Origin: Serratia fonticola
Lineage (GTDB): Bacteria > Pseudomonadota > Gammaproteobacteria > Enterobacterales > Enterobacteriaceae
Assembly (NCBI RefSeq): GCF_006715025.1
Contig: NZ_VFMK01000001.1
Coordinates: forward strand, 4,588,001 to 4,652,000
Reading direction: 5' to 3'
DNA: 64,000 nucleotides
Numbering within the stretch: position 1 is the first letter of the stretch; every line of letters starts with the position of its first letter. The notes beneath the pieces are model-generated. The model saw only the letters and a program-made list of their open reading frames with translations. It did no database searches and had not been told where the DNA came from. Shown here one piece after another: positions 32,341 to 40,812 of the stretch. A program made the translations under genes and the position numbers.

Positions 32341-33234
32341 GTGATGATTAAGCAATACCTGCAAGTAACTAAACCAGGAATTATTTTCGGCAATTTAATT
32401 TCTGTCGTCGGGGGGTTCCTGCTCGCTTCTAAAGGGAGCATCGACTATCCCCTGTTTCTCGCCACCCTGTTGGGTGTCTCGTTGGTGGTCGCTTCGGGCT
32501 GTGTATTTAATAACTACATTGACCGTGACATCGACAAGAAAATGGAGAGAACGAAGAACCGGGTGCTGGTAAAAGGCCTGATCGCGCCGAGTGTGAGCCT
32601 GGTTTACGCTACCATTCTGGGTATTGCTGGTTTTGCACTGCTGTATATCGCAGCCAACCCGTTGGCTATGTGGCTGGCGGTAATGGGTTTTATGGTTTAT
32701 GTCGGCGTTTACAGCCTGTACATGAAACGCCACTCGGTATACGGCACGCTGATCGGTAGCCTATCGGGCGCCGCACCGCCGGTAATTGGCTATTGTGCGG
32801 TCACCAACGAGTTCGACGCTGGTGCCCTGATTCTGCTGGCAATCTTCAGCCTGTGGCAGATGCCGCACTCCTATGCGATTGCCATCTTCCGCTTTAAAGA
32901 TTATCAGGCGGCCAATATTCCAGTACTACCGGTGGTGAAAGGCATTTCCGTTGCCAAAAACCACATCACGGTCTATATCCTGGCGTTTATGATCGCTACG
33001 CTGATGCTGACCCTGGGCGGTTACGCCGGCTACAAATACCTGATCGTCGCAGCGGCAGTCAGCGTATGGTGGCTGGGGATGGCGCTGCGCGGTTACAAGG
33101 CCGAGAATGACAGCGTTTGGGCACGTAAGCTGTTCGTGTTCTCAATCGTTGCCATTACGTCGCTAAGCATCATGATGTCTATCGACTTCAGCGCCAGCGC
33201 TACGCCAGAAAACCTGTTAACCTACGTCTGGTAA
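32341..33234 (+). CDS. cyoE: Protoheme IX farnesyltransferase (heme O synthase)
   Basis: The 297-residue UbiA-family enzyme transfers a farnesyl group to heme b to make the heme o needed by CyoB. The Asp-rich motif is NNYIDRDIDKKMERTKNR and a second is YSLYMKRHSVYGTLIGS; nine membrane helices are expected. Two start codons are adjacent, GTG at 32341 and ATG at 32344; the latter is equally likely. It is the last gene of the operon and is followed by a terminator. Confidence 0.96.
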   Translation: MMIKQYLQVTKPGIIFGNLISVVGGFLLASKGSIDYPLFLATLLGVSLVVASGCVFNNYIDRDIDKKMERTKNRVLVKGLIAPSVSLVYATILGIAGFALLYIAANPLAMWLAVMGFMVYVGVYSLYMKRHSVYGTLIGSLSGAAPPVIGYCAVTNEFDAGALILLAIFSLWQMPHSYAIAIFRFKDYQAANIPVLPVVKGISVAKNHITVYILAFMIATLMLTLGGYAGYKYLIVAAAVSVWWLGMALRGYKAENDSVWARKLFVFSIVAITSLSIMMSIDFSASATPENLLTYVW

Positions 33235-33249
33235 ACCAGGTTCTCTATG

Positions 33250-33279
33250 AATGGGCCGCTCAGCGGCCCATTTTCTTTG
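33250..33279 (+). terminator. Terminator of cyoABCDE
   Basis: A 10 bp perfect stem (aatgggccgc 33250-33259, gcggcccatt 33263-33272) with a 3 nt loop is followed by TTCTTTGT. It is 15 bp after the cyoE stop. Confidence 0.8.
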
Positions 33280-33422
33280 TCTCCCCTATAAATGCCGTAA
33301 CTGTAATATCTGTTAAATAACATTCGATTTACCCCCCCTGCCCTACGCACTAAAATGACGCAGCTTTGCCGAGGCTATTCCAACAGGTTAAGTCACCCGG
33401 CTTAACCTGTTGGAATAGGTTC

Positions 33423-33482
33423 GATACCCTATGAATTTCAAGTTGCAGCGTTGTTACCTGCACTTGAAAGACGATGGGTTAA
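33423..33482. repeat. ERIC-like palindrome upstream of yajR
   Basis: A 60 bp element runs from gataccctatgaatttcaag to cacttgaaagacgatgggtt. It ends 11 bp before the yajR ATG, so it abuts the ribosome-binding region. The outer arms pair as in the queC copy. Confidence 0.6.
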
Positions 33483-33493
33483 CTGAGGTTTAC

Positions 33494-34858
33494 ATGAACG
33501 ACAATATTATGACGCCCCAAGAACGCCGGGCAACCTGGGGGCTGGGAACCGTTTTCTCCCTGCGCATGCTTGGCATGTTTATGGTACTGCCTGTTCTGAC
33601 CACCTATGGTATGGCGCTGCACGGTGCCAGCGAGGCACTGATTGGGCTAGCCATCGGCATTTATGGTCTGGCACAGGCCGTGTTCCAGATCCCTTTCGGG
33701 CTGGTTTCCGACCGTGTTGGCCGCAAACCGCTGATCGTCGGTGGGCTGTTAATCTTTGCGCTTGGCAGCGTAATCGCTGCAATGAGCGACTCTATCTGGG
33801 GCATTATTCTTGGGCGTGCCTTGCAGGGCTCAGGGGCGATTGCGGCGGCGGTAATGGCGTTGTTATCGGATTTAACCCGTGAGCAGAACCGAACCAAAGC
33901 CATGGCATTTATTGGTGTCAGCTTTGGCATTACCTTCGCCATCGCAATGGTTGTTGGCCCGATAGTGACCCATGCCTTAGGTTTATCTGCGTTGTTCTGG
34001 ATGATCGCCGTGTTGTCACTGGCCGGTATCGCTATTACCTTACTGGTCGTCCCTTCTGCTGATGAACACGTACTGAACCGGGAGTCTAGCATCGTACGGG
34101 GCAGTTTCAGCAAGGTACTGAATAATTCGCGGCTGTTGAAACTCAACTTTGGCATCCTGTGTCTGCATATCCTGCTGATGTCCAGCTTCGTCGCCCTACC
34201 GTTGGCGATGGAAAAAGCCGGGCTGGCCGCGGCGGACCACTGGAAAGTTTATCTGGTCACCATGCTGGTTTCCTTCATTGCCGTAGTGCCATTTATCATC
34301 TATGCAGAAAAGTATCGCCGCATGAAGCAGGTCTTTATGGGCTGCGTAGCGGTTCTGTTTTGTGCCGAGGTGGTGCTGTGGTCTTCTGGCCAGCATCTAT
34401 GGGGCATCATTGCCGGAGTACAGCTATTCTTCATGGCGTTTAACGTCATGGAAGCCATCCTGCCCTCGCTGATCAGCAAAGAGTCCCCTGCGGGCTATAA
34501 AGGTACGGCGATGGGCGTTTACTCCACCAGCCAGTTTATTGGCGTAGCCATTGGCGGCAGCGTGGGCGGCTGGTTATATGGTCTGCAAGGCGCAGGATTG
34601 GTCTTTATCGCCGGTGCGGCACTTGCCGCAGTCTGGTTTGTGGTCAGCAGCACCATGAAAGAACCGCCTTACGTCAGCAGCCTGCGTATTACGCTATCAG
34701 AACTGGCGGTGAAAGATTCCGCGCTGCAAAGCCGTTTGCTGGCTCAGCCGGGTGTAGCGGAAGCGGTTGTGGTTCCCGAGGAGCGCAGCGCTTACGTGAA
34801 GGTAGATACCAAACAAACCAATCGCGACCAGTTGGAAGCCCTGATCGCAGCGCTTTAA
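33494..34858 (+). CDS. yajR: MFS transporter YajR with C-terminal ferredoxin-like domain
   Basis: The 454-residue inner-membrane protein has twelve predicted helices with the major facilitator motif A (GLVSDRVGRKPLIVGG, about 79-94). A cytosolic C-terminal domain of about 65 residues (ITLSELAVKDSALQSRLLAQPGVAEAVVVPEERSAYVKVD) is the YAM domain known from the E. coli YajR structure. The substrate is not known; it is a putative drug or metabolite exporter. ATG at 33494 gives the same length as E. coli. The upstream extension runs through the ERIC-like repeat. Confidence 0.94.
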   Translation: MNDNIMTPQERRATWGLGTVFSLRMLGMFMVLPVLTTYGMALHGASEALIGLAIGIYGLAQAVFQIPFGLVSDRVGRKPLIVGGLLIFALGSVIAAMSDSIWGIILGRALQGSGAIAAAVMALLSDLTREQNRTKAMAFIGVSFGITFAIAMVVGPIVTHALGLSALFWMIAVLSLAGIAITLLVVPSADEHVLNRESSIVRGSFSKVLNNSRLLKLNFGILCLHILLMSSFVALPLAMEKAGLAAADHWKVYLVTMLVSFIAVVPFIIYAEKYRRMKQVFMGCVAVLFCAEVVLWSSGQHLWGIIAGVQLFFMAFNVMEAILPSLISKESPAGYKGTAMGVYSTSQFIGVAIGGSVGGWLYGLQGAGLVFIAGAALAAVWFVVSSTMKEPPYVSSLRITLSELAVKDSALQSRLLAQPGVAEAVVVPEERSAYVKVDTKQTNRDQLEALIAAL

Positions 34859-34893
34859 TGCTGCCCATCTACTTGGCTTAATCGTCTGTTGTT

Positions 34894-34930
34894 CCCCCTC
34901 ACCCCAACCCTCTCCCCAAAAAGGAGAGGG
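34894..34930. repeat. REP-like element, left border of the tandem array
   Basis: The segment ccccctcaccccaaccctct, then ccccaaaaaggagaggg, is the inverse of the right border at 35442-35476. It belongs to the same family as the copy at 14553-14587. Confidence 0.65.
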
Positions 34931-35460
34931 AGCGGGTACGGCTATGATAGTCAGGCACAACATTCTGTCTGTGGCATGTTCAGTTGAGTATTTGACGTGA
35001 GGCTGCAGACTGGAACAGACGTAAAGTTGTGACTTAATCGGTCCCTCTCCCTATGGGTGAGAGAGCTGGTATAGCTATTATGGTCAGGCACAATACTCTG
35101 TCTGTGGCATGCTCAGTTGAGTATGTGACGTGAGGCTGCAGACGGGAACAGAGGTAAAGTTGTGACTCAATCGGTCCCTCTCCCTGTAGGAGAGGGAGCT
35201 GGTACGGCTATGATGGTCAGGCTCAACATTCTGTCTGTGGCATGTTCAGTTGAGTATTTGACGTGAGGCTGCAGACGGGAACAGACGTAAAGTTGTGACT
35301 CAATCGGTCCCTCTCCCTATGGGAGAGGGAGCCGGTATGGCTATGATGGTCAGGCACAATACTCTGTCTGTGGCATGTTCAGTTGAGTATTTGACGTGAG
35401 GCTGCAGACTGGAACAGACGTAAAGTTGTGGCACGAGCGGTCCCCTCTCCCTGTGGGAGA
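34908..35460. repeat. Four tandem copies of a 133 bp repeat between yajR and yajQ
   Basis: The marker tcaggc[a/t]caa/tactctgtc recurs at 34951, 35084, 35217 and 35350, a spacing of exactly 133 bp each time. Each unit has a ccctctccc/gggagaggg-type palindrome, then ggctatgatggtcaggcaca, then ggcatgttcagttgagtatt and a gaggctgcagac segment. Copies differ at scattered positions and by small indels. No open frame of note lies within. The array fills the 641 bp gap between yajR and yajQ. Confidence 0.85.
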
Positions 35461-35476
35461 GGGTTAGGGTGAGGGG
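35442..35476. repeat. REP-like element, right border of the tandem array
   Basis: cccctctccctgtgggagag followed by ggttagggtgagggg is the inverted counterpart of the left border at 34894-34930. Together they frame the array as an inverted pair. Confidence 0.65.
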
Positions 35477-35499
35477 CTATCCCCCCAAATCGACACGAC

Positions 35500-35991
35500 T
35501 TAATCGCGGAAGTTTTTAAACTGGAATGGCTGCCCCAGATCGGCACCACGCACCAGCGCCATCACGCTTTGCAGATCGTCGCGTGACTTGCCGGTCACTC
35601 TGACCTCATCCCCTTGAATTTGCGCCTGGACTTTCAGCTTGCTGTCTTTGATCAGCTTGACGATTTTCTTCGCCAAGGTGGTTTCAATCCCCTGCTTCAG
35701 CTTGGCTTCAACACTGTATGTTTTACCACTGTGAGTGAATTCTTCCGGGATCTCCAGCGCGCCACCATCAATACTGCGTTTACTCAGCTTTTCACGCAGA
35801 ATGTCCAGCAACTGCTGTACCTGGAAATCAGATTCGCTGGCCACTTTGATGCTTTCGTTTTTCTCGTTCAGCTCGAAGCTGGCTGGCACATTACGGAAAT
35901 CCCAGCGAGTGCCGAGATCGCGGGTGGCGTTCTCAACGGCGTTGCGAACTTCCTGCATATCAATTTCGGAAACGATGTCGAAAGATGGCAT
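35500..35991 (-). CDS. yajQ: YajQ family nucleotide-binding protein
   Basis: The 163-residue protein has two ferredoxin-like repeats typical of the YajQ family (MPSFDIVSEIDMQEVRNAVENA at the start, VQAQIQGDEVRVTGKSRDDLQ near the end). Homologues bind nucleic acid and, in Xanthomonas and Pseudomonas, cyclic di-GMP as a coregulator; the role in enterobacteria is not settled. The start at 35991 is set by the conserved MPSFDIVSE; the frame is open 45 bp upstream without similarity, and a GGAGGAAG ribosome site precedes it. Confidence 0.95.
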   Translation of the reverse strand: MPSFDIVSEIDMQEVRNAVENATRDLGTRWDFRNVPASFELNEKNESIKVASESDFQVQQLLDILREKLSKRSIDGGALEIPEEFTHSGKTYSVEAKLKQGIETTLAKKIVKLIKDSKLKVQAQIQGDEVRVTGKSRDDLQSVMALVRGADLGQPFQFKNFRD

Positions 35992-36158
35992 ACTTCTTCC
36001 TCCAGATGGGTGCTCTATGATTTCGATGCGGTGCATGATACCCGCTTTGTCGCCTCAGGCAAAATTCCGATAACACGGTAGAACAAGACGTTTAACGGCA
36101 AAAAAGCCTATAATCAAAGAGATTCAACAGCGGTATTCCCGGACACCAAGGAGATGGA

Positions 36159-37070
36159 ATGAAAATAACAATTCTTGGTTGCGGTGCGCTCGGACAACTG
36201 TGGCTCTCCAGGCTGTATCAACAAGGCCACGACGTACAGGGATGGTTACGGGTACCTCAACCGTTTTGTGCGGTAAACGTGATTGAGCCAGACGGCACAT
36301 CATTCAACCGCAATTTACCCACCAACGATCCCGAACACCTGTCGCACAGCGAGCTGCTGCTGGTAACACTGAAAGCCTGGCAGGTCTCCGGGGCCGTGAC
36401 CACATTACTCCCCAAACTAAACCCGCGCTGTGCCATTTTGCTGTTGCATAACGGTATGGGGACTCAGGATGAACTGCCACCACACAGCCAACCGGTGCTG
36501 CAGGGTAATACGACACATGCCGCCCGTCATGATGGTAATACTATTGTTCATGTCGCCAATGGCATCACGCATATCGGCCCAACAACGTCACAAGCCACAC
36601 ACCTTAGCCATCTGGCAGAGATACTGCACCAGGCTTTGCCGGATGTGGCCTGGCATAACAACATCGCTTCTGCCAGTTGGCGTAAGCTGGCGGTCAACTG
36701 CGTCATCAACCCATTGACAGCGCTGTATGACTGCCGCAACGGCGATCTGCAACGTTATCCACAACAGATTGAGCTTATCTGCCGCGAAGTGGCCAGCGTC
36801 ATGGAAATGGAAGGGCACCACACATCCTGTGAAGGACTGCTGTCTTATGTGATGCAAGTGATCCACAGTACCGCCGACAACGTCTCGTCGATGCTGCAGG
36901 ATATCCGAGCACAACGGCACACCGAGATCGACTACATTACCGGTTATTTACTGCGTCGCGGGCGCAGCCACGGCATTAGTCTGCCTGAAAATACCCGGTT
37001 GTTTGAAATGATTAAGCGAAAGGAAAATGAATATGAGCGCATCGGCATTGGTCTGCCTGGCACCTGGTAG
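36159..37070 (+). CDS. panE: 2-dehydropantoate 2-reductase
   Basis: The 303-residue enzyme reduces ketopantoate to pantoate with NADPH in pantothenate synthesis. The Rossmann motif ILGCGALGQLWLSRL is at residues 4-18, and ASWRKLAVNCVINPLTALYDCRNG holds the catalytic Lys and conserved Asn. ATG at 36159 follows AAGGAGATG. It overlaps the start of yajL by about 38 bp, so the two are translationally linked. The order panE-yajL is shared with E. coli. Confidence 0.95.
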   Translation: MKITILGCGALGQLWLSRLYQQGHDVQGWLRVPQPFCAVNVIEPDGTSFNRNLPTNDPEHLSHSELLLVTLKAWQVSGAVTTLLPKLNPRCAILLLHNGMGTQDELPPHSQPVLQGNTTHAARHDGNTIVHVANGITHIGPTTSQATHLSHLAEILHQALPDVAWHNNIASASWRKLAVNCVINPLTALYDCRNGDLQRYPQQIELICREVASVMEMEGHHTSCEGLLSYVMQVIHSTADNVSSMLQDIRAQRHTEIDYITGYLLRRGRSHGISLPENTRLFEMIKRKENEYERIGIGLPGTW

Positions 37071-37623
37071 TGAAGAAACCGAAGCCGTTACCACTATCGA
37101 TCTGCTGGTTCGCGCCGGGATAAAAGTGACAACGGCCAGCGTGGCCGGGGACGGCAGCCTGACCATCGTCTGTTCACGCGGCGTAAAACTGCTGGCAGAT
37201 GCCCCGCTGGTCGCGATTGTTGACGATCCTTTTGACGCCATCGTCTTACCGGGCGGCCTCAAAGGTGCAGAATGCTTTCGCGACAGCCCGCTGCTGGTAG
37301 AGAAAGTCCGTCAGATGCATCTGCAGGGCAAAATCGTGGCGGCCATCTGCGCAGCACCAGCCCTGGTCTTGCAGCATCACGATCTGTTCCCGGTAGGGAA
37401 CATGACCGGATTTCCAGGGTTGAAAGAACAGATCCCGACTGAAAAATGGATGGAGCGACGCGTGGTCTTCGATCCACGCGTTAATCTGCTCACCAGCCAA
37501 GGGCCTGGCACCGCAATGGAGTTTGCCCTAAAGCTGATCGATTTACTTCTGGGTAAGGCCAAAGCCGCTGAGGTAGCCGCACAGTTGGTGCTGATCCCCG
37601 GTATGTACGACTTCCGCGATTAA
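37033..37623 (+). CDS. yajL: DJ-1/PfpI family protein YajL
   Basis: The 196-residue protein belongs to the DJ-1 superfamily. The reactive Cys106 lies in AAICAAPA, and Glu15 in APGSEETEA is the conserved partner. E. coli YajL protects against oxidative and glyoxal stress as a chaperone or deglycase; the deglycase role is debated. Its ATG at 37033 begins MSASALVCLAPGSEE as in E. coli; an ATG two codons earlier (37027) is also possible. The gene overlaps panE. Confidence 0.94.
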   Translation: MSASALVCLAPGSEETEAVTTIDLLVRAGIKVTTASVAGDGSLTIVCSRGVKLLADAPLVAIVDDPFDAIVLPGGLKGAECFRDSPLLVEKVRQMHLQGKIVAAICAAPALVLQHHDLFPVGNMTGFPGLKEQIPTEKWMERRVVFDPRVNLLTSQGPGTAMEFALKLIDLLLGKAKAAEVAAQLVLIPGMYDFRD

Positions 37624-37637
37624 CTCCCCTTCATCTT

Positions 37638-37735
37638 TGGTTGCCAGCCCTCACGCCTCCCAGTCGCTGACTTAAGTGAGCGTCTGGGAGTCTGTTCGGT
37701 TGCCGCCTAGCCACGGCTGAAATCTCTTGGGGATG
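37638..37735. repeat. ERIC-related repeat between yajL and thiI
   Basis: A stem (ctcccag-cgct pairing with agcg-ctgggag, 37657-37691, one mismatch) is followed by gtctgttcggttgccgccta and gccacggctgaaatct. The second part matches 52161-52205 (ggtcgccatctggccacggt). It sits between convergent yajL and thiI. Confidence 0.5.
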
Positions 37736-37744
37736 AAGCAGGGA

Positions 37745-39193
37745 TTACGGGCGGTAAACCTTAACGTTGGCGTAGCCCTGCTCAAGCAGATACAACGCTT
37801 GCAGACGACTCATCACGCCGCGATCACAATACAGCAGATAGGTTTTGCTCTGGTCGAGATCGCCAAATTGCGTGCTCAGTTTGTAGAACGGTAAAGGTTT
37901 AACCTCAACCTGTGCCAGTTGCAGCGGTTTTTCTTCCTGCTCGTCGATAGAGCGGATATCCAGAATCACTTCATCAGCAGTAAATTCAGCCACGGTTTCC
38001 ACTTCGGTAACCTGTTGCTGCGCTTCTTCCGCGATAGTGCGAATATCCACATTACGCGCTTCACGCACTACGCGATCCAGAATATCGAAGTCGAAGTTGC
38101 CCTCTTCTTCTTCAATTTTGCTTTTCACCGCTTTGACTGTCGGATTCTTTGAGATCACCCCACAATATTCAGGCATGGTCTTGGCGAAGTCTTCGCTACC
38201 GATCTCGCGCGCAATCTTGATAATGTGCTCTTTATCATGAGAAATCAGCGGACGCAGGATCAGCGTATCGGCAGCATTATCAATCAGACGCAGGTTGGTC
38301 AGCGTCTGGCTGGAGACCTGGCCAAGCGCTTCGCCGGTCACCAATGCCTGCACGCCATAACGCTCGGCAACCTGAGAAGCTGCACGTACCATCATACGCT
38401 TGAGCACCACGCCCATCTGGCCGTCGTCTACCTTTTCCAGGATCTCACCCACCACCGGCTCAAAGTCGATGGCGACAAAGCGCACCTTGTGCGAGCTGCC
38501 AAAACGGTTCCACAGATAGTAAGCCACCTGCTTCACGCCAATTTCGTGCGCGGCACCGCCCAGGTTAAAGAAGCAATAATGCACTCGGCAGCCGCGACGC
38601 ATCAGCATGTAGCTGGACACACCGGAATCAAAACCACCAGAAATCAGTGACAGGACATCTTCCTGAGTTCCGATAGGATAACCGCCGATCCCTTCGCGAC
38701 GCGCTTTGACCAGCATCAGCTTGTCGTCTTCAATCTCCAGATTCACCGTCACCTGTGGGTGCGAAAGTTTTACGCGCGCACTTTCGATATGCTGATTCAG
38801 ACCACCGCCAACATAGCGTTCCACATCCTGCGAACTGAATTCGTGCTTGCCACGACGTTTAACGCGCACACAGAAGGTCTTGCCTTCCAACTGTTCCCGA
38901 TAGGTTTCCAGCGTCTGTTCAAAGATGTTATGCACATCGGTATAGGCGCGGTCTTCCACTTCCAGGATATGGTGAATACCGGGAATACGCGTTAATGCAT
39001 CGGCAATTGCCGGGCGCTGATTTTCATCTTTAGCCCGCACCTCGATAAAATCCCAGTGACGGACAACCGCCAGCGTTTCATCATACTGCTTCAGGACGTT
39101 ACGGATGTTAGTAGTCAGGATCTTAATGAAGCGCAAGCGCACAGATTGACTCTTGATGGTGATTTCCGGGAACAATTTAATGATAAACTTCAT
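37745..39193 (-). CDS. thiI: tRNA 4-thiouridine synthetase and thiamin sulfur carrier enzyme ThiI
   Basis: The 482-residue enzyme makes 4-thiouridine at position 8 of tRNA and supplies sulfur for the thiamin thiazole. Domains in order: NFLD, THUMP (about 60-165), PP-loop ATPase with SGGFDSGVSSYM, and a C-terminal rhodanese domain. The persulfide Cys456 is in YLLYCDRGVMS, 27 residues from the end as in E. coli, and Cys344 is in MPEYCGVIS. It is divergent from xseB-ispA-dxs. Confidence 0.97.
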   Translation of the reverse strand: MKFIIKLFPEITIKSQSVRLRFIKILTTNIRNVLKQYDETLAVVRHWDFIEVRAKDENQRPAIADALTRIPGIHHILEVEDRAYTDVHNIFEQTLETYREQLEGKTFCVRVKRRGKHEFSSQDVERYVGGGLNQHIESARVKLSHPQVTVNLEIEDDKLMLVKARREGIGGYPIGTQEDVLSLISGGFDSGVSSYMLMRRGCRVHYCFFNLGGAAHEIGVKQVAYYLWNRFGSSHKVRFVAIDFEPVVGEILEKVDDGQMGVVLKRMMVRAASQVAERYGVQALVTGEALGQVSSQTLTNLRLIDNAADTLILRPLISHDKEHIIKIAREIGSEDFAKTMPEYCGVISKNPTVKAVKSKIEEEEGNFDFDILDRVVREARNVDIRTIAEEAQQQVTEVETVAEFTADEVILDIRSIDEQEEKPLQLAQVEVKPLPFYKLSTQFGDLDQSKTYLLYCDRGVMSRLQALYLLEQGYANVKVYRP

Positions 39194-39235
39194 GGCGGTC
39201 TTTATTGTCTGATAAGAATTTCGGGGTAAAAGATT

Positions 39236-39296
39236 TATACCCTACCCCTTCTCAAGCGGCGGCGGTTGGCTGCAACTTGAAAGCGATTAGGTATAC
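39236..39296. repeat. ERIC-like palindrome upstream of thiI
   Basis: A 61 bp element runs from tataccctaccccttctcaa to gcaacttgaaagcgattagg. A partial copy (gcaacttgaaggataatgtt) follows near 39449. Both are in the thiI-xseB gap. Confidence 0.55.
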
Positions 39297-39303
39297 AATG
39301 ACG

Positions 39304-39350
39304 ATAAGAATGATAAAACGTCGCCTCTCACGAACTTTTATCATTCTTAT
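39304..39350. promoter_or_regulatory. 15 bp inverted repeat between thiI and xseB
   Basis: Arms ataagaatgataaaa (39304-39318) and ttttatcattcttat (39336-39350) are perfect complements around a 17 bp spacer. It could be an operator or an AT-rich cruciform; there is no T tract to make it a normal terminator. The rest of the 39194-39606 gap has no credible gene. Confidence 0.4.
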
Positions 39351-39606
39351 ACACAACATCATTCAAAATGCCTTGCAGCGGCAAGCGCGCAGGTCCCCAG
39401 GAACAGAGATACTCAGTAACCGGGATGAACAAGCGTAACCACAAAGAGGCAACTTGAAGGATAATGTTTATATCTGGGCGCGAAGTATATCACTATCTGA
39501 TCGTCCACCGTGCACAAAACCACATAGACGCGCCATGATTTGCTAACCAAGATCCGCTAGGATAGGCTCTGGCCCAGTGTTCACATGATGATGTAAAAAG
39601 AAAATT

Positions 39607-39870
39607 ATGCCGAAAAAACCTGCACAATCAGACAGTAAAGAGCAAAGCATCAGCTTTGAGAGCTCACTTGGTGAACTTGAAGGTATCGTCACACGCCTGG
39701 AGTCCGGCGAATTGCCATTGGAAGAAGCGCTGAATGAGTTTGAGCGTGGTGTGCAACTGGCGCGCCAAGGCCAACAAAAACTGCAACAGGCTGAGCAGCG
39801 TGTACAGATCCTGCTCAACGACAGTAACGATGATACTGCGCTGGCCCCTTTTACCCCGGACGCTGAGTAA
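39607..39870 (+). CDS. xseB: Exodeoxyribonuclease VII small subunit
   Basis: The 87-residue subunit of exonuclease VII works with XseA (not in this window). The family motif is SFESSLGELEGIVTRLESGELPLEEALNEFERGVQLARQGQQKLQQAEQRVQIL, a two-helix bundle. The acidic C-terminus (NDSNDDTALAPFTPDAE) is variable in the family. It is 5 bp upstream of ispA and begins the xseB-ispA-dxs operon. Confidence 0.96.
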   Translation: MPKKPAQSDSKEQSISFESSLGELEGIVTRLESGELPLEEALNEFERGVQLARQGQQKLQQAEQRVQILLNDSNDDTALAPFTPDAE

Positions 39871-39875
39871 TAACG

Positions 39876-40778
39876 ATGTCTGAGTTCCAAGATCAGTTAC
39901 AGGCCCTTCGCCAGCGCAGCGATCGTGCACTGCTGAACTATATCGCCCCCTTGCCGTTCAGTGATGGCAGAATGGTCGAGGCCATGCGCCACGGTGCGCT
40001 ATTAGGCGGCAAACGACTACGGCCCTTTCTGGTTTATACCACCGGCCAGATGTTTGGGCTGAGCCTGAATAATCTGGATGCGCCTGCCGCGGCGGTGGAA
40101 TGCATTCATGCCTACTCACTGATCCACGATGATCTACCGGCCATGGACGATGACGACCTGCGCCGGGGCCAACCCACCTGCCATATCAAATTTGGTGAAG
40201 CCAACGCGATCCTCGCAGGGGATGCCCTGCAAACGCTGGCTTTCTCAATCCTTGCCGATGCAGAGATGCCCGATGTTGCGCTGCGCGATCGCCTCGCGAT
40301 GATTTCAGAGCTGGCGACGGCGAGCGGCGTTGCCGGTATGTGTGGTGGCCAGTCATTGGATCTGGAAGCCGAAGGTAAACACGTCGATCTGCAAGCGCTG
40401 GAACAGATCCATCGCCACAAAACCGGCGCTCTCATTCGTGCCGCTGTTCGTCTAGGGGCGCTGGCTGCGGGTGAACCTGGTAGGGCTGCCTTGCCCTTGC
40501 TTGATCGTTATGCCGCCGCCATTGGCCTGGCTTTTCAAGTGCAGGATGACATTCTCGACGTCGTGGGTGAAACCGAAAAAATCGGCAAACGCCAAGGTTC
40601 AGACCAACAGCTTGGAAAGAGCACCTACCCAGCCCTGCTAGGGCTTGACAGCGCGAAGTTAAAAGCGTGGGATCTTTACCAGGAAGCCTTGGCCGCCTTA
40701 GCCTCTTTGGCAACACAATCCTATAACACAGCGCCATTGCGTGCGTTAGCCAGCTTCATTATTGAACGCGACAACTGA
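39876..40778 (+). CDS. ispA: Farnesyl diphosphate synthase
   Basis: The 300-residue enzyme condenses DMAPP and IPP to geranyl and then farnesyl diphosphate. The first Asp-rich motif is DDLPAMDDDDLRRG; the second is DDILDVVGETEKIGK. LGGKRLRPFLVY holds the IPP-binding Lys and Arg residues. Farnesyl diphosphate feeds ubiquinone, undecaprenyl phosphate and the heme o made by the nearby cyoE. It is 5 bp after xseB and 34 bp before dxs. Confidence 0.97.
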   Translation: MSEFQDQLQALRQRSDRALLNYIAPLPFSDGRMVEAMRHGALLGGKRLRPFLVYTTGQMFGLSLNNLDAPAAAVECIHAYSLIHDDLPAMDDDDLRRGQPTCHIKFGEANAILAGDALQTLAFSILADAEMPDVALRDRLAMISELATASGVAGMCGGQSLDLEAEGKHVDLQALEQIHRHKTGALIRAAVRLGALAAGEPGRAALPLLDRYAAAIGLAFQVQDDILDVVGETEKIGKRQGSDQQLGKSTYPALLGLDSAKLKAWDLYQEALAALASLATQSYNTAPLRALASFIIERDN

Positions 40779-40812
40779 CGTTTAAAGCCAACACCTCTGA
40801 TATGAGTATTGC

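Noticed and set aside
34908..35460. CRISPR array
   Set aside because: The repeats are 133 bp, contiguous and without spacers, so they are a tandem repeat array.
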